Shown here: positions 9,293 through 17,611 of the stretch, one piece after another
Layout: every line of letters begins with the position of its first letter
Numbering within the stretch: position 1 is the first letter of the stretch
Origin: Paraburkholderia nodosa DSM 21604
GTDB lineage: Bacteria; Pseudomonadota; Gammaproteobacteria; Burkholderiales; Burkholderiaceae
DNA length: 64,000 bases
NCBI RefSeq assembly: GCF_000519185.1
Contig: NZ_JAFA01000002.1
Span: 186,001-250,000, forward strand
Reading direction: 5' to 3'
Notes under the pieces: model-generated
Told to the model about the DNA's origin: nothing
Database searches by the model: none
The model's input: the letters and a program-made list of their open reading frames with translations, nothing else
Made by a program: the position numbers and the translations under genes

Positions 9293-9519
9293 GGCTGCCT
9301 CCCAGTACGCGCTTGCTTCGATCGATCGTCGATTGATGCAAGAGTCGGGCCAGCGAGAACGGTATGCAGAACGGCAATGCCGGGCGCGGCGCTGCTCCAC
9401 GGCGGCGCAATGGCGGTGAGAGGAGTGCTCAATCCCTGCACAGGCGGCGGCACCGCCGCGGTGCGTCGCCGGCTTCAATGGTGGCGGCGCATGCAGTCTC
9501 CGCGCTCGCGTGCAGACCT

Positions 9520-10320
9520 TCATGCAGACGTGATCTGCCCGGCCGCCCCGACGCCCGGCAGCGTCGCGTCGCTATCGTCCTTCAGTCCGACGCCGGTCAG
9601 CCCGAGCCGCCGCGCGTGCGTGAGGAGGTAATGGAGCTTGTGCGCGGCCGCTTCATACGGCAGCCCTTCGGGACGCACGTTCGAGATGCAGTTGCGCTGC
9701 GCGTCATGGCAGCCCACCTTCGGCGCATAAGTGAGATAGACGCCGAGGCTGTCTGGCGAGCTAAGCCCTGGCCGCTCGCCGATCAGCATCGCTACGAGTT
9801 TCGCACCCAGCAACTCGCCAATCTCGTCGCCGAGCGCCACGCGTGCCTGACGCGCGACCACCACCGGGCCGATGCGCCAGCCCGCGAGGCGCGCGCGCAC
9901 CGCGAGCAGCAGCGGCGCGGCCTGTTTCGCGGCCGCGATCGCCGAGAGGCCGTCGCCGATCACGAACACGACTTCGGGCGGCTCGTCACGCGCAGCAGTG
10001 GCCAAACCCGCCGCTTCGACCAACGCTGCCCGGCTCGCCTCCGACAAGCGCCGCCCCAGGTCCGGCCGGCGCAAATAATGTTGCCGGTCCGGCGCCGCGC
10101 TTTCCACGCCGAGCGTGGCGAAGCCTTCGGCTTCGAGCGTGCGCCGCAAGGCTTCGGCGTCGAGCGGGTGATGCACGGCGTCGCGCGCCTGCGCGTGCGA
10201 GAGATTGAACGCGAGCAGCGGCGCCGTAGGCAAGCCGTTGCCCGCGCGCCCGAGCGCGATGCGCGCGTTCGTGAACGCCTTGAGACCGCCCCATGGGTTC
10301 TTTTCGACGGCGTCGCTCAT
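9520..10320 (-). CDS. eutC: Ethanolamine ammonia-lyase small subunit
   Basis: The 266-residue protein is the light chain of adenosylcobalamin-dependent ethanolamine ammonia-lyase, which turns ethanolamine into acetaldehyde and ammonia. Family segments include NPWGGLKAFTNARIALGRAG at the N-terminus, FNLSHAQARDAVHHPLD, and the C-terminal CISNVRPEGLPY and KLHYLL stretches. It is slightly shorter than the E. coli protein. Its ATG overlaps the eutB stop (ATGA), so the two subunits are translationally coupled. No microcompartment shell genes are near, so the enzyme should act free in the cytosol. Confidence 0.96.
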   Translation of the reverse strand: MSDAVEKNPWGGLKAFTNARIALGRAGNGLPTAPLLAFNLSHAQARDAVHHPLDAEALRRTLEAEGFATLGVESAAPDRQHYLRRPDLGRRLSEASRAALVEAAGLATAARDEPPEVVFVIGDGLSAIAAAKQAAPLLLAVRARLAGWRIGPVVVARQARVALGDEIGELLGAKLVAMLIGERPGLSSPDSLGVYLTYAPKVGCHDAQRNCISNVRPEGLPYEAAAHKLHYLLTHARRLGLTGVGLKDDSDATLPGVGAAGQITSA

Positions 10321-11714
10321 GCGTCGATCCCCATCCATTCGTGCGCGCCCGCGAGCAGCGGCACGCGCGCGGAGCCTGGCAGGAGCGCGCCTTTCGCGTC
10401 GACGATCTCCATGGTCTCGAGCCACTCCTCGAACTCCGGCGCGCGGCGCAGGCCGAGCAGATCGCGCACGTAGAGCGCGTCGTGAAACGAGGTGCTCTGG
10501 TAGTTGAGCATCACGTCGTCCGCGCCCGGAATGCCCATGATGAAGTTGATGCCGGCTGCGCCCAGCAGCGTGAGCAGCGTGTCCATGTCGTCCTGGTCGG
10601 CTTCGGCGTGGTTCGTATAGCAGATGTCGCAGCCCATGGGCACGCCCAGCAGCTTGCCGCAGAAGTGATCTTCGAGCCCCGCGCGTATGATCTGCTTTCC
10701 GTCGTACAAATACTCGGGGCCGATGAAACCGACCACCGTATTGACGAGGAACGGCTCGAACTTGCGCGCGACTGCATAAGCGCGCACCTCGCAGGTTTGC
10801 TGGTCCACGCCGTAGTGCGCGTTCGCCGAGAGCGCGCTACCCTGCCCCGTCTCGAAGTACATGAGGTTGTTGCCAACCGTGCCGCGCTTGAGCGAGAGCG
10901 CCGCCTCGCGCGCCTCCTGCAACAGCGCCAGCGAAATGCCGAAGCTCGCGTTCGCCTTTTCCGTGCCCGCGATCGACTGGAACACGAGGTCGACAGGCGC
11001 GCCCTTTTCGATCGCCGCGATCGTGTTGGTGACGTGCGTGAGCACGCAGGACTGCGTGGGCACGCGGTAGCGCTCGCGAAACCCGTCGATCATCGCGAGC
11101 AGCTTCACGATGGCCGCCAGGCTGTCTGTTGCGGGATTGATGCCAATCATCGCGTCGCCGCAGCCATACATCAGGCCGTCGAGCATCGAGGCGGCGATGC
11201 CCTTCACGTCGTCGGTCGGATGGTTCGGCTGCAGGCGCACCGACATCCGGCCGGGCAACCCCACGGTGTTGCGAAAGCGCGTAACCACGGGGCGCTTCTT
11301 TGCCACGGCGATCAGGTCCTGATTGCGCATGAGCTTCGACACCGCCGCGACCATCTCGGGCGTGAGGCCCGGCGCCAGGCGCTCGAGCGCTTCGGTATCT
11401 GCCGCCCCGGAAAGGAGCCAGTCGCGAAAGTCGCCCACCGTGAGGTGCGCAACGGCCGCGAACGCGGTGGCATCGTGATCGTCGACGATCAGGCGCGTGA
11501 CCTCGTCGTCTTCATAAGGCACGAGCGCTTGCGCGAGAAACGCCTTGAGCGGCACCGCGGCAAGCGCCATTTTCGCGGCCACGCGCTCCTCTTCGCTCGC
11601 CGCCGCCACGCCCGCGAGCTGGTCGCCGGAGCGCAGCGGGCTGGCTTTGGCGAGCAGCGTCTTGAGGTCCGCGAAGCGGTAGGTGCGCGCGCCGATCGTC
11701 TCCGTATAGTTCAT
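10317..11714 (-). CDS. eutB: Ethanolamine ammonia-lyase large subunit
   Basis: This 465-residue protein is the catalytic TIM-barrel subunit that binds ethanolamine and, with EutC, the B12 cofactor. Recognisable stretches are VGLPGRMSVRLQPNHPTDD, GCGDAMIGINPATDS, THVTNTIAAIEKGAPVDL, FETGQGSALSANAHYGVDQQ and VVGFIGPEYLYDGKQI, all typical of EutB. The start MNYTETIGARTYRF follows GGAGGAG at a good distance. It lies 47 bp after the permease gene, with a hairpin in the gap. Confidence 0.97.
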   Translation of the reverse strand: MNYTETIGARTYRFADLKTLLAKASPLRSGDQLAGVAAASEEERVAAKMALAAVPLKAFLAQALVPYEDDEVTRLIVDDHDATAFAAVAHLTVGDFRDWLLSGAADTEALERLAPGLTPEMVAAVSKLMRNQDLIAVAKKRPVVTRFRNTVGLPGRMSVRLQPNHPTDDVKGIAASMLDGLMYGCGDAMIGINPATDSLAAIVKLLAMIDGFRERYRVPTQSCVLTHVTNTIAAIEKGAPVDLVFQSIAGTEKANASFGISLALLQEAREAALSLKRGTVGNNLMYFETGQGSALSANAHYGVDQQTCEVRAYAVARKFEPFLVNTVVGFIGPEYLYDGKQIIRAGLEDHFCGKLLGVPMGCDICYTNHAEADQDDMDTLLTLLGAAGINFIMGIPGADDVMLNYQSTSFHDALYVRDLLGLRRAPEFEEWLETMEIVDAKGALLPGSARVPLLAGAHEWMGIDA

Positions 11715-11733
11715 GCGTTGGACTCCTCCAAAG

Positions 11734-11757
11734 CCAGGGCCTGTGAACAAGCCCTGG
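11734..11757. other. Intercistronic hairpin between ethanolamine permease and eutB
   Basis: CCAGGGC and GCCCTGG form a perfect 7-bp stem around a 10-nt loop, starting 4 nt after the permease stop codon. In the transcript (minus strand) a CCTCC next to the stem could also pair with the GGAGG ribosome-binding site of eutB. No T-run follows. It could stabilise the permease mRNA, attenuate, or mask the eutB ribosome-binding site. Confidence 0.55.
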
Positions 11758-11761
11758 AGGC

Positions 11762-13204
11762 TCACTCCTCGAGCAGCCCCTCGACGGACATTCCCTCGCG
11801 CTGCGTGCGCGTGGCGAGGAAATACGCGTAGCCGAGCGCGAGGAACACCACGAACACCCCCGCGACCAGCGCATTGAAATACACCATCGTGCCGAGGCAA
11901 ACGAGCGCGGCCACGAGCGCGAACGCCGGGAAAAACGGGTACAGCGGCGCGCGAAACGGCCGGTCCATAGCCGGCTGCACGCGGCGCAGCTTGAAGAGCG
12001 CCGCCATGCTGACAATGTACATCACGATCGCGCCGAACACCGACATCGTGACGATGTTGGCCGTGAGCGTCTGCCCGCCGAACTGGATCAGCTCGTCGCT
12101 ATAGATCGCGGCGATGCCCACCGCGCCGCCCGCGAGGATCGCGCGATACGGCGTCTTGAAGCGCGGATGGATTTTCGCGAGCCACGCGGGGAGATAGCCT
12201 TCGCGGGCCAGCGCGAAGATCTGCCGCGAATAGCCGAGGATGATGCCGTGAAACGAGGCCACGAGACCGAACAGCCCGAGCCAGACGAGCATGTGCATCC
12301 AGCCGCTGTGCTCGCCGACGATGAACTTCATGGCCTGCGGCAGCGGGTCGTTGATATTGGCGAGTTTGGTCCAGTCTCCCGCGCCGCCCGCGAACACCAT
12401 CACGCCCACGGCGAGCGCGACGAGCGTGAGAATGCCGGCCACGTAGGCGATGGGAATCGAGCGGCGCGGGTTCTTCGCTTCCTCGGCGGCCATGGCGACG
12501 CCTTCGATCGCGAGGAAGAACCAGATGGCGAACGGAATCGCGGCGAACATGCCATGGAACGAGCCCAGCGAAAAGTGATCGTTACCCGACCAGCCGCCCT
12601 TCGTGAAGTGGCTCCATGCGAAGCCCGGCGACACCACGCCCATGAACACGAGCAGCTCGAAGATGGCGAGCAGCGTGACGATCAGCTCGAAGGTCGCGGC
12701 GATCTGCACGCCCACGATATTGAGCGCCATGAACACGAGATACGCACCCATGGCCGCGTGTTTGGGCTCGAGCCCCGGGAACTGCACGTGCAGGTACGCG
12801 CCGATGGCGAGCGCGATGGCGGGCGGCGCGAATACGAATTCCACTAGCGTGGCCGCCCCCGCCAGATACCCGCCGGTCGGCCCGAACGCGCGGCGGGCAT
12901 AGGCGAAAGGGCCGCCCGCATGCGGAATGGAGGTGGTGAGTTCGGTGAAGCTGAAGATGAACGTGGTGTACATCGCCGCGACGAACAGCGCCGTGATGAC
13001 GAAGCCGAGCGTGCCGGCGCTGGCCCAGCCGTAGCTCCAGCCGAAGTACTCGCCCGATATCACGAGGCCGACTGCGATGCCCCACAACTGCCACGTGCCG
13101 AGCGTCTGATTGAGCGCGGGCGCGCCTGCGCCGCCTGCGTTGCCAACTACGGTGCCAGGTGTGGTGCCAACTGCAGCAGGGCGTGCGTTCGACTCGCTTT
13201 GCAT
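11762..13204 (-). CDS. eat: Ethanolamine permease, APC superfamily
   Basis: This 480-residue protein has about twelve membrane helices. The first opens with LGTWQLWGIAVGLVISGEYFGW, a signature of bacterial ethanolamine permeases, followed by SFTELTTSIPHAGGPFAYARRAFGP, the APC consensus region, and AIEGVAMAAEEAKNPRRSIP in the middle loop. It should import ethanolamine across the inner membrane for the EutBC lyase. The N-terminus has a Gly/Ala-rich cytosolic extension of about 30 residues. It heads the eut operon. Confidence 0.94.
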   Translation of the reverse strand: MQSESNARPAAVGTTPGTVVGNAGGAGAPALNQTLGTWQLWGIAVGLVISGEYFGWSYGWASAGTLGFVITALFVAAMYTTFIFSFTELTTSIPHAGGPFAYARRAFGPTGGYLAGAATLVEFVFAPPAIALAIGAYLHVQFPGLEPKHAAMGAYLVFMALNIVGVQIAATFELIVTLLAIFELLVFMGVVSPGFAWSHFTKGGWSGNDHFSLGSFHGMFAAIPFAIWFFLAIEGVAMAAEEAKNPRRSIPIAYVAGILTLVALAVGVMVFAGGAGDWTKLANINDPLPQAMKFIVGEHSGWMHMLVWLGLFGLVASFHGIILGYSRQIFALAREGYLPAWLAKIHPRFKTPYRAILAGGAVGIAAIYSDELIQFGGQTLTANIVTMSVFGAIVMYIVSMAALFKLRRVQPAMDRPFRAPLYPFFPAFALVAALVCLGTMVYFNALVAGVFVVFLALGYAYFLATRTQREGMSVEGLLEE

Positions 13205-13372
13205 GGTTTTCTCCCTCTGGGTGGCCCGGGCGGCCGGCCCTGGCCGCCACGGTTGAGTGGAACCATGCTATTGAGTCATTAATCGACGTGTTATCGAAAA
13301 TCGGCAAATCGCGTTTGCGGCGCAGCACGCGCCGCGGCGTGCTTCCTTGCGGCAGCCTTTCGCGCGTTGTGC

Positions 13373-14446
13373 CTAAAGCAGTGGATCGATGAGCGCGACC
13401 TGCTGCGCGAAGCGCTGCTTGTCCTCGCCCTGCAAGGGGTCGCGATGCGGCAAGTCGACGGTCAGCGGATCCTGCGCGACCTGATCCACGTGCACCTCAT
13501 AGTGCAGATGCGGACCCGTCGCCCAACCCGTCGCGCCCACGTACCCGATCACCTGCCCTTTGCTCACCGTCTGCCCGACCTTCAAGTGCTTCGCAAAGCG
13601 CGCGAGATGGGCGAAGGTCGTGGAGTAAGGGCCGAAGTTCTCGAGCTTCACGACCTTGCCGTAGCCCGTCTGCCAGCCGGCGAACGTCACGGTGCCGCGA
13701 GCGGTCGCGTGAACGGGCGTGCCGACGGGCGCCGCGAGATCCACACCTTCGTGCGGCTGCACGCGATGCGTGACCGGATCGAGCCGTCGCAGCGAGAAGT
13801 GCGAAGACACGCGCGTGAACTTCACGGGATAGCGCAAGAACGATGGCGCGGCAGCATGGCCGTCGGCCGAATAATAGAACGCCTTGCCCGCGAGGTTCCG
13901 GTAGAGAAAGAGATCGTGCGAGACGTTGCCGTTCGAGATGCGGATCGCGACCGGCGTGTCGTCTGAAGACGCTGTGCTCTGTGGCGCGCCGGCATTCGCA
14001 GCGCTCACGTCGTTTGCATCTTTTGCTTCGCTCGCGCCATTCGCGCCGCTCGTGTCATTGCGAAACACGAAGCGGATCTCGCTGCCGCGTTGAAGATCGC
14101 GCCGGAAATCGAGGCGGCCCGAGAACGCGCGCGCCAGCCTCGCCGTCGTCGCTGCATCCACGCCGAGACGCTGGGCCGCCTCGGAAAAGCTGTGCCCGAC
14201 CACGGCGGTCTCCACGCGATACGCCGGCGCGCTTTCGCTCGCGGGCGCCGCGCTGGCCGCTGCCTGCGACGCGGCATCTTGCGCCGGCGCTGCAGCCGTC
14301 ACTGTCGCCGCGTCGGCAAGCGGATCGTCGGTGGCAACGTTCGCGTGTCGATGGGCGAGCCACGCGGCGCTCGTCAAACCGATTGCTGACACAACGATGA
14401 GTTTCCCCGCGAGGCCCGGGGAGGCCGCTATTGCACGAAAAGCCAT
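13373..14446 (-). CDS. M23 family (LytM-type) peptidoglycan endopeptidase
   Basis: This 357-residue envelope protein has an N-terminal membrane or signal helix (about 14-32), an Ala-rich linker, a middle region that resembles the OapA/LysM-like part of MepM homologues (about 80-215), and a C-terminal LytM metallopeptidase (about 230-330). Zinc ligands are visible as HEGVDLA (H and D) and HLHYEVH. The hairpin loop segment FAGWQTGYGKVVKLENFG is also present. MepM-like enzymes cut peptide cross-links during wall growth. All metal ligands appear intact, so it should be active rather than a regulatory LytM factor. A PmrA-like box lies about 140 bp upstream. Confidence 0.9.
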   Translation of the reverse strand: MAFRAIAASPGLAGKLIVVSAIGLTSAAWLAHRHANVATDDPLADAATVTAAAPAQDAASQAAASAAPASESAPAYRVETAVVGHSFSEAAQRLGVDAATTARLARAFSGRLDFRRDLQRGSEIRFVFRNDTSGANGASEAKDANDVSAANAGAPQSTASSDDTPVAIRISNGNVSHDLFLYRNLAGKAFYYSADGHAAAPSFLRYPVKFTRVSSHFSLRRLDPVTHRVQPHEGVDLAAPVGTPVHATARGTVTFAGWQTGYGKVVKLENFGPYSTTFAHLARFAKHLKVGQTVSKGQVIGYVGATGWATGPHLHYEVHVDQVAQDPLTVDLPHRDPLQGEDKQRFAQQVALIDPLL

Positions 14447-14583
14447 GAATCGAATGACGGATTGCAGAGCAGAGAGACGCGAGCGGGCGCCGCGCTTCTC
14501 AAGGTGAAATCGGAAGTGAGATCGATGGCCGCAACGTTGAATCGGCGAGCATCGATGATGCGAAGCGCTTCAAAATAAATGGC

Positions 14584-14608
14584 CTTTCTTAAACGAATCT
14601 TAAGAAAG
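14584..14608 (-). promoter_or_regulatory. PmrA/QseB-like box upstream of M23 peptidase
   Basis: The minus strand reads CTTAAG, five bases, then TTTAAG, matching the YTTAAK-N5-YTTAAK pattern described for PmrA-type response regulators. The same bases form a 9-bp perfect inverted repeat, CTTTCTTAA with TTAAGAAAG around 7 nt. It lies 138-162 bp upstream of the peptidase start and faces it. Confidence 0.5.
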
Positions 14609-15139
14609 CGAAAAGAGCGGAACATTCTGCCGCAGCGCCTCGATGCAGCACCGGGAACGTCGATTGCTAAAGCCCACGACGCAAAAGTGCATACCTGTAC
14701 GGCACTTTCTGTCACCTTTTTATAAACGGGAAATGCTACCGAAAGATCTTTATCCGGATAACTGATTAATTTCCCAAAATGACACCCCGAATGCAACCCT
14801 GCCTGTTATACGTCAACTCGCGATCGCTCCCCAAGGTAGACGCACCTAATCGAATGATCTATACTGATCTCGTTTCGATCACAACGAAGTCGTTCTCGTG
14901 CGCATTGAGATACCCGGTCCACGCTAAAGGGCCGCTGTGTCGCAAGCGCCGTTCAAACGGGCCTCCGGCCCTCGCGTAGCGGTTCAAAGCCGCCGCATCC
15001 ATGCCGTCATCAGGCGGTTTTCTGCTCCAGCGCGCATCGATCTGCTCGGTGCCGTTGAGCTGAACATGACAACCAGAAGAACGCGAGAAGCGCGTTCCTA
15101 CCACTGCGGCCACGTAGCCATCGTGCGCGGGCGGTCTGG

Positions 15140-15172
15140 TTTTCGTCCGCTTTTTTGTCCGCTTTTCTGTCC
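15140..15172 (+). repeat. T-rich 11-12 bp tandem repeat before the osmoprotectant operon
   Basis: Three units read TTTTCGTCCGC, TTTTTTGTCCGC and TTTTCTGTCCG, with a fourth degraded unit TTTTCGTCGG after TTG. The 11-12 bp period is close to one helical turn, so it could be a curved or repeatedly bound element 130-170 bp upstream of the first importer gene. It may also be simple slippage. Confidence 0.5.
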
Positions 15173-15305
15173 GTTGTTTTCGTCGGTTCCAATCGCGGCC
15201 ATGCCGGGATCACGAACTTCCTTCGCGGCGCCTTGAGCATCCTCTTGGGCGTCCCCGCCGCGCAGCGTTGCGCCGCGCGGCACAAAAACAAGGAGGCGTA
15301 CCTTC

Positions 15306-16022
15306 ATGACTCGACGCTCTGCCCTGCTCGCGGGCAGCCTGATCGCCCTTGCCGTCATCGCGTGGGCCCTCTCACGCGCCATCGGCGCCGATACGTGGCA
15401 AAGCCACGCAGGCGACCTCGCTTACTACACCGGGCGGCACCTGCTGCTCGTCGGCTATTCGATGGTGCTCGCCGTCGTGGTCGGCGTGCCCGCCGGCGTG
15501 CTGCTCAGCCGGCCGCGCTTCGCGCGCCAGGCCGAACGCTTCATGCAGATCTTCAACGTGGGCAACACGATTCCGTCGCTCGCGGTGCTCGCCATTGCGC
15601 TCGGCGTGTTCGGCATCGGCGACATTCCCGCGATCGTCGCGCTCTTTCTCGCGTCGCTGCTGCCCATCACGCGCAATACCTATGAGGGCGTGAAGAACGT
15701 GCCGGGCGCACTGCGCGAAGCCGCGCGCGGCATCGGCATGACGGGCTGGCAGTCGCTCACGCGCGTGGAATTGCCGGGTGCGCTGCCCATCATCGTGGGC
15801 GGCGTGCGCACCGCGCTCGCCATCAACGTGGGCACCGCGCCGCTCGCGTATCTGATCGGCGCCGACAGCCTGGGCTCGCTCATTTTCCCCGGCATCTATC
15901 TGAACGATCAGCCCTTGCTGCTGCTCGGCGCCGCGTTCACGGCCGCGCTCGCGCTCGTGCTTGACGGCGTGGTCGCCGCCGGCAGCCATCAGTGGCTCTC
16001 GCGTCACGGAGGGCTCGCATGA
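15306..16022 (+). CDS. Osmoprotectant-type ABC transporter permease 1
   Basis: This 238-residue inner-membrane protein has six or so helices and a binding-protein-dependent transport domain. The EAA loop for ATPase contact reads EAARGIGMTGWQSLTRVELPGALP. Its resemblance is to the OpuBB/YehW permeases of glycine betaine, choline or carnitine importers. AAGGAGG precedes the ATG. The stop overlaps the next start (ATGA). It is the first of four genes encoding a complete importer, with a second permease further down, as in the YehWXYZ (OsmF) type systems. Confidence 0.9.
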   Translation: MTRRSALLAGSLIALAVIAWALSRAIGADTWQSHAGDLAYYTGRHLLLVGYSMVLAVVVGVPAGVLLSRPRFARQAERFMQIFNVGNTIPSLAVLAIALGVFGIGDIPAIVALFLASLLPITRNTYEGVKNVPGALREAARGIGMTGWQSLTRVELPGALPIIVGGVRTALAINVGTAPLAYLIGADSLGSLIFPGIYLNDQPLLLLGAAFTAALALVLDGVVAAGSHQWLSRHGGLA

Positions 16023-16942
16023 TCTTCGCGTCACCCTTCAAATCCCTGCGCCGCTTCGTTCAGGCCTGCGTGATCGGCAGCGCGCTCGTTGCCGCCGCCA
16101 CGCCCGCATTCGCGCAACCCAAGCTCGTACTGGGCGCGAAGAACTTCACCGAGCAATACGTGCTCGCCGAAGTCACCGCGCAATACCTGCGCTCGCGCGG
16201 CTATACCGTGGAGGTGCGCTCCGGCCTCGGCAGCACGCTCATGCGCAGCGCGCTCGAGAACGGCCAGTTCGACCTCGTATGGGACTACACGGGCACGGCG
16301 GCACTCGTCTACGACAAGCTGACGGAAAAGCTTTCGCCCGAAGCGATGTACGAGCGCGTGAAGGCGCTCGATGCGCCGCGCGGTCTCGTCTGGCTCAACG
16401 CCTCGCCGCTCAACGACACGTATGCATTAGGTCTGCCAAGCAAATTCGCCGAGGAAACCGGCATCACCACGGTCTCGCAGCTTGCGCAAAGGTTGAAGAC
16501 GGACCCCGACGCGAAGCGCTACGTGTTCGGCATGGACGCCGAGTTCGCGAATCGCCCGGATGGTCTCAAGCCGCTGCTCGCGACCTACGGCATGAGCTTT
16601 CACCGCTCGCAGATGAAGCAGATGGACCCCGGCCTCGTCTACACGGCGCTGCATAACAACCAGCTGAAGATCGGCCTCGTCTACACCACCGATGGCCGCG
16701 TGAAAGGCTTCGGCATCGTGCCGCTCGAAGACGACAAGCACTTCTTCCCGCCGTACAACGCCACGCCGGTGGTGCGCAAGGAAGTGCTGGAGCGCAATCC
16801 CAGGCTGGCCGCGCAGCTCAACGCGCTTTCCGCCGCCCTCAACAACGACGTGATGCAAGACATGAACAAGGCCGTGGATCTGGACGGCAAGCCCGCCCAG
16901 CAAGTGGCGGCGGAGTTCCTGCGCACGCATCCGCTCCCCTGA
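16019..16942 (+). CDS. Glycine-betaine/choline-type substrate-binding protein
   Basis: The 307-residue precursor has a signal peptide with cleavage after AFAQ near residue 33. The mature part is an OpuAC/OpuBC-type binding protein: VLGAKNFTEQYVLAE at its start and GLGSTLMRSALENGQFDLVWDYTG, where the YTG loop contributes to the quaternary-amine pocket in this family. It should capture a compatible solute or quaternary ammonium nutrient in the periplasm. The ATG at the ATGA overlap was chosen over a longer frame that only extends into the upstream gene. Confidence 0.92.
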   Translation: MIFASPFKSLRRFVQACVIGSALVAAATPAFAQPKLVLGAKNFTEQYVLAEVTAQYLRSRGYTVEVRSGLGSTLMRSALENGQFDLVWDYTGTAALVYDKLTEKLSPEAMYERVKALDAPRGLVWLNASPLNDTYALGLPSKFAEETGITTVSQLAQRLKTDPDAKRYVFGMDAEFANRPDGLKPLLATYGMSFHRSQMKQMDPGLVYTALHNNQLKIGLVYTTDGRVKGFGIVPLEDDKHFFPPYNATPVVRKEVLERNPRLAAQLNALSAALNNDVMQDMNKAVDLDGKPAQQVAAEFLRTHPLP

Positions 16943-16957
16943 AGGAGGCCAGGCCAT

Positions 16958-17611
16958 ATGAACGTATTCGACTATCTCGCTTCGAGCTGGCCCGAGCTGC
17001 TGCAGCTCACGCTCCAGCATCTCTACCTCGTGGGCATCGCCGTGGGCTGCGCGATCATCGCGGGCGTGCCGCTCGGCGTGCTCATCAGCCGCCACGACTG
17101 GCTCGCGGCGCCGCTGCTGGGCGTTGCGACCATCATCCTCACGCTGCCCTCCATCGCGCTGTTCGGCCTGATGATTCCGGTGTTCTCGCGCTTCGGCCAG
17201 GGCATTGGCGCGGTGCCCGCCATCACGGCCGTGTTTCTCTATTCGCTGCTGCCCATCATGCGCAACACCTACCTCGCGCTGCGCAACGTGGACGCGGGCA
17301 TCAAGGAAGCCGGCACCGGCATTGGCATGACGTCGTGGCAGCGGCTGCGTCTCGTCGACTTGCCGCTGGCCGTGCCCGTGATTCTCGCGGGCGTGCGCAC
17401 GGCAGTCGTGATGAACATCGGCGTGATGACCATTGCCGCCGTGATCGGCGCGGGCGGCCTCGGCACGCTGATCATTCGCGCCATTGGCCAGAGCAGCATG
17501 ATGAAGCTGCTCGTGGGCGCCGTGCTCGTGAGCGTGCTCGCGATCGCCGCCGACCTGTTGTTGCAGATGCTGCAGCGCGCATTGACACCGAAAGGAGTAC
17601 AGAAGACATGA
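16958..17611 (+). CDS. Osmoprotectant-type ABC transporter permease 2
   Basis: This 217-residue permease is homologous to the first one in the operon. The EAA loop reads EAGTGIGMTSWQRLRLVDLPLAVP, and the early helices read VGIAVGCAIIAGVPLGVLIS. The two permeases probably form a heterodimer. It follows the binding-protein gene by 15 bp with AAGGAGG in the gap, and its stop overlaps the ATPase start by ATGA. Confidence 0.92.
   Translation: MNVFDYLASSWPELLQLTLQHLYLVGIAVGCAIIAGVPLGVLISRHDWLAAPLLGVATIILTLPSIALFGLMIPVFSRFGQGIGAVPAITAVFLYSLLPIMRNTYLALRNVDAGIKEAGTGIGMTSWQRLRLVDLPLAVPVILAGVRTAVVMNIGVMTIAAVIGAGGLGTLIIRAIGQSSMMKLLVGAVLVSVLAIAADLLLQMLQRALTPKGVQKT

Larger units (their letters stand above)
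14447..15305. promoter_or_regulatory. Long gene-free region between M23 peptidase and osmoprotectant importer genes
   Basis: No ORF in this 859-bp stretch looks like a protein. It is clearly richer in A and T around 14560-14900 than the coding DNA. It holds a PmrA-like box (14584-14608) facing the peptidase gene and a T-rich tandem repeat (15140-15172) facing the importer operon. The ribosome-binding site AAGGAGG of the first importer gene lies at its right end. The middle part could also hide a small RNA, but I see no recognisable fold. Confidence 0.5.

Noticed and set aside
9520..13204. An ethanolamine microcompartment locus
   Set aside because: No shell proteins, acetaldehyde dehydrogenase or eutD/T genes occur; only permease, lyase subunits and regulator are present.
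14991..15010. A tRNA T-arm-like GGTTCAAA string
   Set aside because: No acceptor, D or anticodon arms can be placed around it.
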